In this document: in pieces, positions 60,081-64,000 of the stretch | Position numbering within the stretch: the stretch's first letter is position 1 | Layout: each line of letters begins with the position of its first letter | NCBI RefSeq assembly: GCF_004664715.2 | Contig: NC_051084.1 | Coordinates: 61,207,334-61,271,333, forward strand | DNA from: Peromyscus leucopus | Taxonomy: Eukaryota; Chordata; Mammalia; Rodentia; Cricetidae | Direction of reading: 5' to 3' | DNA length: 64,000 nt | The notes under the pieces: model-generated | Told to the model about the DNA's origin: nothing | The model's input: the letters and a program-made list of their open reading frames with translations, nothing else | Databases searched by the model: none | Position numbers and translations under genes: made by a program

Positions 60081-60441
60081 GCTTAGGTCTGGAAGAGGTT
60101 CTGTTTTCTTTCAGCTGTCCTGGGACCGTGCGTCTAGAGCAGTGTGGGCCTGGCTTACTTCAGTGTATGCTGGTCTTTTCCTCTGCACTTTTTGGGTGTC
60201 TTGTCACCATCTTTACAAATTTATAATGTTCTTCCTCTGGTTCTCTTTAGAAAAGAGACTATTTTTATTTTCTGTTCCAATTCTTCTCCTTCAATGAGTC
60301 ATACAGAGGAGGCTTCTAGTCTGTTATCTTACCCAGAATTTACTTACTTTGAGATAATATTTTTTTGCTTATAGAAAATTATGTATAAAACTCAATTATG
60401 ATGATATTATGTGTTTCAAAGGTAACATTCTCATTCATATT

Positions 60442-60502
60442 CTCCCTCCCTCCCTCCCTCTGTCTCTCTCTGTCTCTGTCTCTCTGTCTCTCTCTCTGTC
60501 TC

Positions 60503-60560
<58 letters not shown>
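60442..60560. repeat. CT-rich microsatellite (CCCT, CTGT and CT units)
   Basis: About 120 bp. Sits at the border where arm 2 has lost the part corresponding to Tmem14a exons 3-4. Confidence 0.95.
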
Positions 60561-60564
<4 letters not shown>

Positions 60565-60892
60565 TCTTGACTACTACCAGCTAAGAAGCCTTCTAGCTCA
60601 CATGATCCCATTCCTAACACCCTGTCTCAGCTCATGCCCAAAGCAATACAGCTACCCAACCTGGAGTTGAAATATATGAAAACAAACCAAAGTAAATCTT
60701 CTTTCCTTTAGATGGATTTTTAAGTAATTAAGCTCACACCTTAGTCACATACTTCCTCCATCCAGGCTCCACCTCCTAAAGATGCCATCATCTCCCCAAA
60801 CAGCGTCACCAGCTGGAGACTAAGTGTTCACACACTCGAGCCTGGAGGAACAAGTCTCATTCCCACAGCTAGTTACTAGTTAGTAACTGTTG

Positions 60893-60975
60893 TCTTGCAA
60901 TGCTGAGGACTGAACCCAGGGCCTTGCACATGCCAGGCAAGCACTCTGACACTGAGCTACACCCCCAGCCCTGAT
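60893..60975 (-). repeat. ID SINE in arm 2, inverted
   Basis: Partner of the ID at 45395-45480. Reads GAACCCAGGGCCTTGCACAT and ACTGAGCTACACCCCCAGCC. Confidence 0.85.
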
Positions 60976-61499
60976 CCTACGATTAAATATATTCTATTGT
61001 AAAGTAAATATATTATCACGAAATTAAATATATTACCAAGTAAAATATAGAGAAAATGTTTCTGATTTCTCCTGGAAGCTGCCCTTGAGTGTTAAAAGCC
61101 ATAAACATTGCCTTCCTTTGGGACACATTTTGATTTTTCAGAAATTATTTCAAAGAAGTACACAAGGCCTAATGCTCACAGTGGCTGTATTTCTAGTAGA
61201 AAATACATAAGGCAGAAAATTAAAGGTGCCCAGAAAATAAATGTAAATATTTTATCTATTTAAAAGATATTAAACAGGCATTTGCATATCATGCTGGAAA
61301 AACCAGCTGGTGTCATTGGAAATTAATAATTTCATAATAAAATTTGAAAACACATCAAATACAGTTTGACCCAATGTTTAAAGATGTCTGTGGCAAAAAC
61401 CAAGATAAGAAGGAACTACTTCAAGGTATCAGTAGTATGTTTGCCATGAGTTAAAGCCTCCTCAATAGTTTGGTGGTTTTTTTGTTGCTGTAGAATTTC

Positions 61500-61695
61500 T
61501 GTTGCACCCACATTTGTGTACATGCCTCGAGTGTGCAGGTGCCTACAGATGGCAGAAGACATCATCAGACCACTTGGAGCTGGAGTTCCATATCATTTAT
61601 TGTTATGAGCACCTGCCATGGATTCAGGAACTGAGCTCTGGTCCCCTGAAAGAGCAGCAAGTGCTCTTAACTGCTGAACCATCTCTCCAGCACCC
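61500..61695 (-). repeat. B3-type SINE in arm 2, inverted
   Basis: Partner of 44320-44500. Reads AGTGCTCTTAACTGCTGAAC and CATCTCTCCAGCACCC. Confidence 0.8.
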
Positions 61696-61998
61696 TTGAT
61701 TATTTTTTCCAGTTGCTTTTCTTGGGTAGCTTATGGAAGTTTATATTTCTCCTGATCTGTCTCCCTTAATCCATTATCCAAGGTTTTCAGAACAGCTGGG
61801 TTGTATTTCTCTTATCTGTTCAGGGAATGTTTGTAAGTTGCATCTGAGAAGTCAGAACACAAGAAAACTTAATGCCCTGCCCCCTGCTCTATGGAGGGCT
61901 AAAAGAGCCCTCAGAGGCCACAGCACAGGAACATGACAGGGAGCACATGACCTTCCTGTCCATCAGAGTGATCCCCCCTTTCTCTTCTGTTTATTCAG

Positions 61999-62038
61999 CC
62001 TCATGATGATCCTGAGACTGGTCCTGCTGTGGCTTTAG
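61999..62038 (+). pseudogene. Orphan Tmem14a exon 5, protein-identical
   Basis: Same acceptor (TGTTTATTCAG ending 61998), same 40-nt length, same encoded LMMILRLVLLWL and TAG. The only coding change from 43474-43513 is CTA to CTG (Leu). No upstream plus-strand exons are present in the current orientation. Confidence 0.9.
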
Positions 62039-63126
62039 CACCTAGAGGAGCCAAGAGCCAAACTCCCATCATTCTACTGGACCTGGCAGAACAGGTTCTT
62101 GTGTTTAAAAGATCGATTTCAATAGGTGGTAAATGTCGTACACTGAAATGAAAATGATGTTGTCACCCTAATATTCAAAACTAGTTGGCAATATTTGTTT
62201 GCCCCCTTTATTTAAAGCACAAATTTTAGCTGTTTCTATTTGTTAATCCTGGTCTTTAATGAGTAGTTATATACTCATTTGTGTGTCATTTTGTGTGTGG
62301 AATTTGGGGGCTTGCTGTTTTCTGCTTTTGACAATTCCAAACACTTATGGCTCAAGTAAGTTAAACTACAACCCGTCAGGTAATGGGATTCCCGGAGTGA
62401 ACCACAGGCTGTTGAAATGTTGTTGTATGTCAGTTTAGTACATTAGGAATTTTGTTTGTATTATTGCCAGGAGTTTTTTCATTGAAAGACTTTCATTCTG
62501 AGCTCATCAGTGTCCTAACAGAATGTATTCAGTATTCAAATAAAATGCATTTTATTTTAAGCCTCCTCATTCATTTTTGTGTCTTTTCTAGAAACTCAAT
62601 CAATCATCTTTGACATTTACATGTTTCAGTATTAGTAAAAAGGATGTCAAGGGAATGTTGTTTACACCCTCTCTCCATCCTTCTCAGGGCATGTCCCTCT
62701 CTTCCCCCCTCCATGTCAGATCACCACTCCATTTTAAGAACATTTGTAGCTGGTAGTGTCCAAGGCAGTTTAAGGACCAGATGGACCACCTGCTCATTTC
62801 CACTGGCTCCTGTGGCCTCTGGGAAGTCAGTCATGCCCTGAGGACTCAGAGTCTTATCCCTAAGGGATAAGGCATGGTAGCATGCCCTCCAGGGCACCAA
62901 GACTCACAGTTTCAGTCCTTCAGACTGTGGCCTTTGGTGAAATGGGAAGGGGTGGAGAGCTCTGGCTGCCAGGCTGGAAGGCAGGGGAACTCACAAGCAG
63001 GTTGTTAAACTCTCAGCCATCAGGAATTGAGAGATGGAGAAAGCAAACCCACTAGGTGAACCACAGAGGAAACCTGTACATACTTCTTTGGTACACTTTA
63101 AAGGATCTCCTTTAAAACAGAAAAAA

Positions 63127-63279
63127 GCGCCGGGCGGTGGTGGCGCACGCCTTTAATCCCAGCACTCAGGAGGCAGAGCCAGGAGGATCTCTGTGAGTTC
63201 GAGGCCAGCCTGGGCTACCAAGTGAGCTCCAGGAAAGGCGCAAAGCTACGCAGAGAAACCCTGCTTCGAAAAACCAAAA

Positions 63280-63319
<40 letters not shown>
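63127..63319 (+). mobile_element. B1 SINE in arm 2 only
   Basis: Young full-length B1 (GCCGGGCGGTGGTGGCGCAC) with an (AAAT)n tail. 13-bp target duplication AAAACAGAAAAAA at 63114-63126 and 63320-63332. The empty site in arm 1 is 42396-42408. The GAAAGGCGCAAAGCTACGCA wording is what I associate with cricetid B1. Confidence 0.95.
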
Positions 63320-63692
63320 AAAACAGAAAAAAGGAATCCCCTCTGACTCAGTAATGCCAAAGAGATTGCTACCACACACTTGGCTGGGAATGGCAGGTGG
63401 TGCTTCCTTGCCAACAGCCTAAGTGGACAATGGCTTCTAAGCACACTGTGATTGACACTGAAATAAAGGCAAATCATGTGACTGATTGTAGAAATACTTA
63501 CTGTATGTGTAAGATAGAGTAAATGATGGAAAGTTTTAGAAGGTAGTTGAAGCTATGCTGCATTCTGAATTATTGACAAAAAGCAGTGAAAATGGATGAT
63601 GGTGATGTGTGTGTTTTTGTTATTATTGTGTTTTGTTTTTTAATCTTTTAGCGTCAGCAAGGTTGCTTGCAAATAAACTTAATAATCTGATG

Positions 63693-64000
63693 TCTTAGGA
63701 TTTCTGTTGCTGTGAAGAGACACCATGACCACAGCAACTCTTATAAAGAAATACATTTCACTGGGGTGGCTTACGGTTCAGAGGTTTAGTCCATTATCAT
63801 CATGGCGGGGCATGCTAGTGTGCAGGCAGATATGGTGTTGGAGAAGGAGCTGAGAGTCCCATATCTTGATCCATGGGAAATAGGAAATGAACTGTCTCAC
63901 TGGGTGTAGCTTAAGCATATATGAGACCTCAAAGTCCACCCCCACAGTGACATACTTTTTCCAACAAGGCCATACTCCAACAAAATCACACCTCCTAATA
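63693..64000 (-). mobile_element. Rodent interspersed repeat, cut by the window end
   Basis: Same family as 47955-48325 (GTCCATTATCATCATGGCGG, CACACCTCCTAATA). Interrupts the arm 2 side at the outer edge of detectable homology. Confidence 0.55.

Larger units (their letters stand above)
60081..62544 (+). pseudogene. Partial inverted copy of Tmem14a (intron 2 block, intron 4, exon 5, 3' UTR)
   Basis: Reads in the opposite direction to the gene. Contains a piece of intron 2 (60081-60377), then intron 4 sequence from about 60730, then a complete exon 5 homologue (61999-62038) and 3' UTR to the conserved AATAAA at 62539-62544. Exons 1-4 are absent, so alone it cannot make the protein. It could serve as an alternative terminal exon if the region between the arms inverted. 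Confidence 0.85.
60730..63690. repeat. Inverted duplication, arm 2 (outer part)
   Basis: Reverse complement of about 42020-45640. Lacks the LTR of arm 1 and carries its own B1 at 63127-63319. At 63693 another interspersed repeat starts and runs off the window, so the true outer end is unseen. Confidence 0.95.

Overview
The window looks like nuclear DNA of a muroid rodent, most probably a cricetid (hamster, vole or deer-mouse group). It is dense in B1, B2, B3/B4 and ID SINEs. The youngest B1 and B2 copies carry sequence I associate with cricetids rather than Mus, and both recognisable genes differ in protein sequence from the mouse and rat proteins as I remember them. Species is an inference. 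Only a small fraction of the window is coding, and most other open frames are SINE, LTR, microsatellite or minisatellite sequence.

Region 1 (about 0.5-20.8 kb, minus strand): a complete alpha-class glutathione S-transferase gene, Gsta3-like. Six coding exons at 742-861, 2275-2406, 3261-3402, 4362-4494, 5563-5614 and 12487-12573 join in frame with canonical GT/AG junctions into a 221-residue enzyme. A poly(A) signal lies at 509-514. A candidate non-coding exon 1 with a consensus donor is near 20.65 kb, beside an ARE-like core and an HNF1-like half-site. Intron 1 would contain a 24-bp minisatellite fused to an LTR-like promoter/poly(A) unit.

Region 2 (about 20.8-42 kb): intergenic, rich in repeats. 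It holds a dead alpha-GST copy at 31.4-37.2 kb (exons 2, 3 and 4 only). That copy has lost its start codon, carries stops and a frameshift, and has a B1 inserted inside exon 4. A direct duplication (32.86-33.87 and 37.36-38.77 kb) surrounds its exon 2; the second copy later received a solo LTR with a 6-bp target duplication, and the first copy preserves the empty site. An L1 3' end interrupted by a B2 lies at 39.6-40.9 kb.

Region 3 (about 42-64 kb): Tmem14a on the minus strand (coding exons 50240-50309, 47407-47508, 46773-46860, 43474-43513; 99 residues), with a CpG-island promoter near 57.2-57.5 kb. The 3' part of this gene lies in one arm of a large inverted duplication. Arm 1 (about 42.0-45.64 kb plus a block at 49.43-49.72 kb) is repeated in reverse orientation at 60.73-63.69 kb and 60.08-60.38 kb. 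The inverted copy keeps a splice-competent, protein-identical last exon of Tmem14a on the plus strand but lacks exons 3 and 4. Each arm carries its own later retroposon insertion (solo LTR in arm 1, B1 in arm 2) with the empty site visible in the other arm, which argues against an assembly artefact. The layout would let the segment carrying exons 1-4 invert by recombination between the arms and still meet an intact terminal exon. This is the most interesting structure in the window.

The order Gsta3 - Gsta pseudogene - Tmem14a matches the alpha-GST cluster next to Tmem14a in other mammals. Exon boundaries were derived by hand from splice consensus, reading-frame continuity and family exon sizes. 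Repeat family names are from memory of consensus sequences and are approximate.
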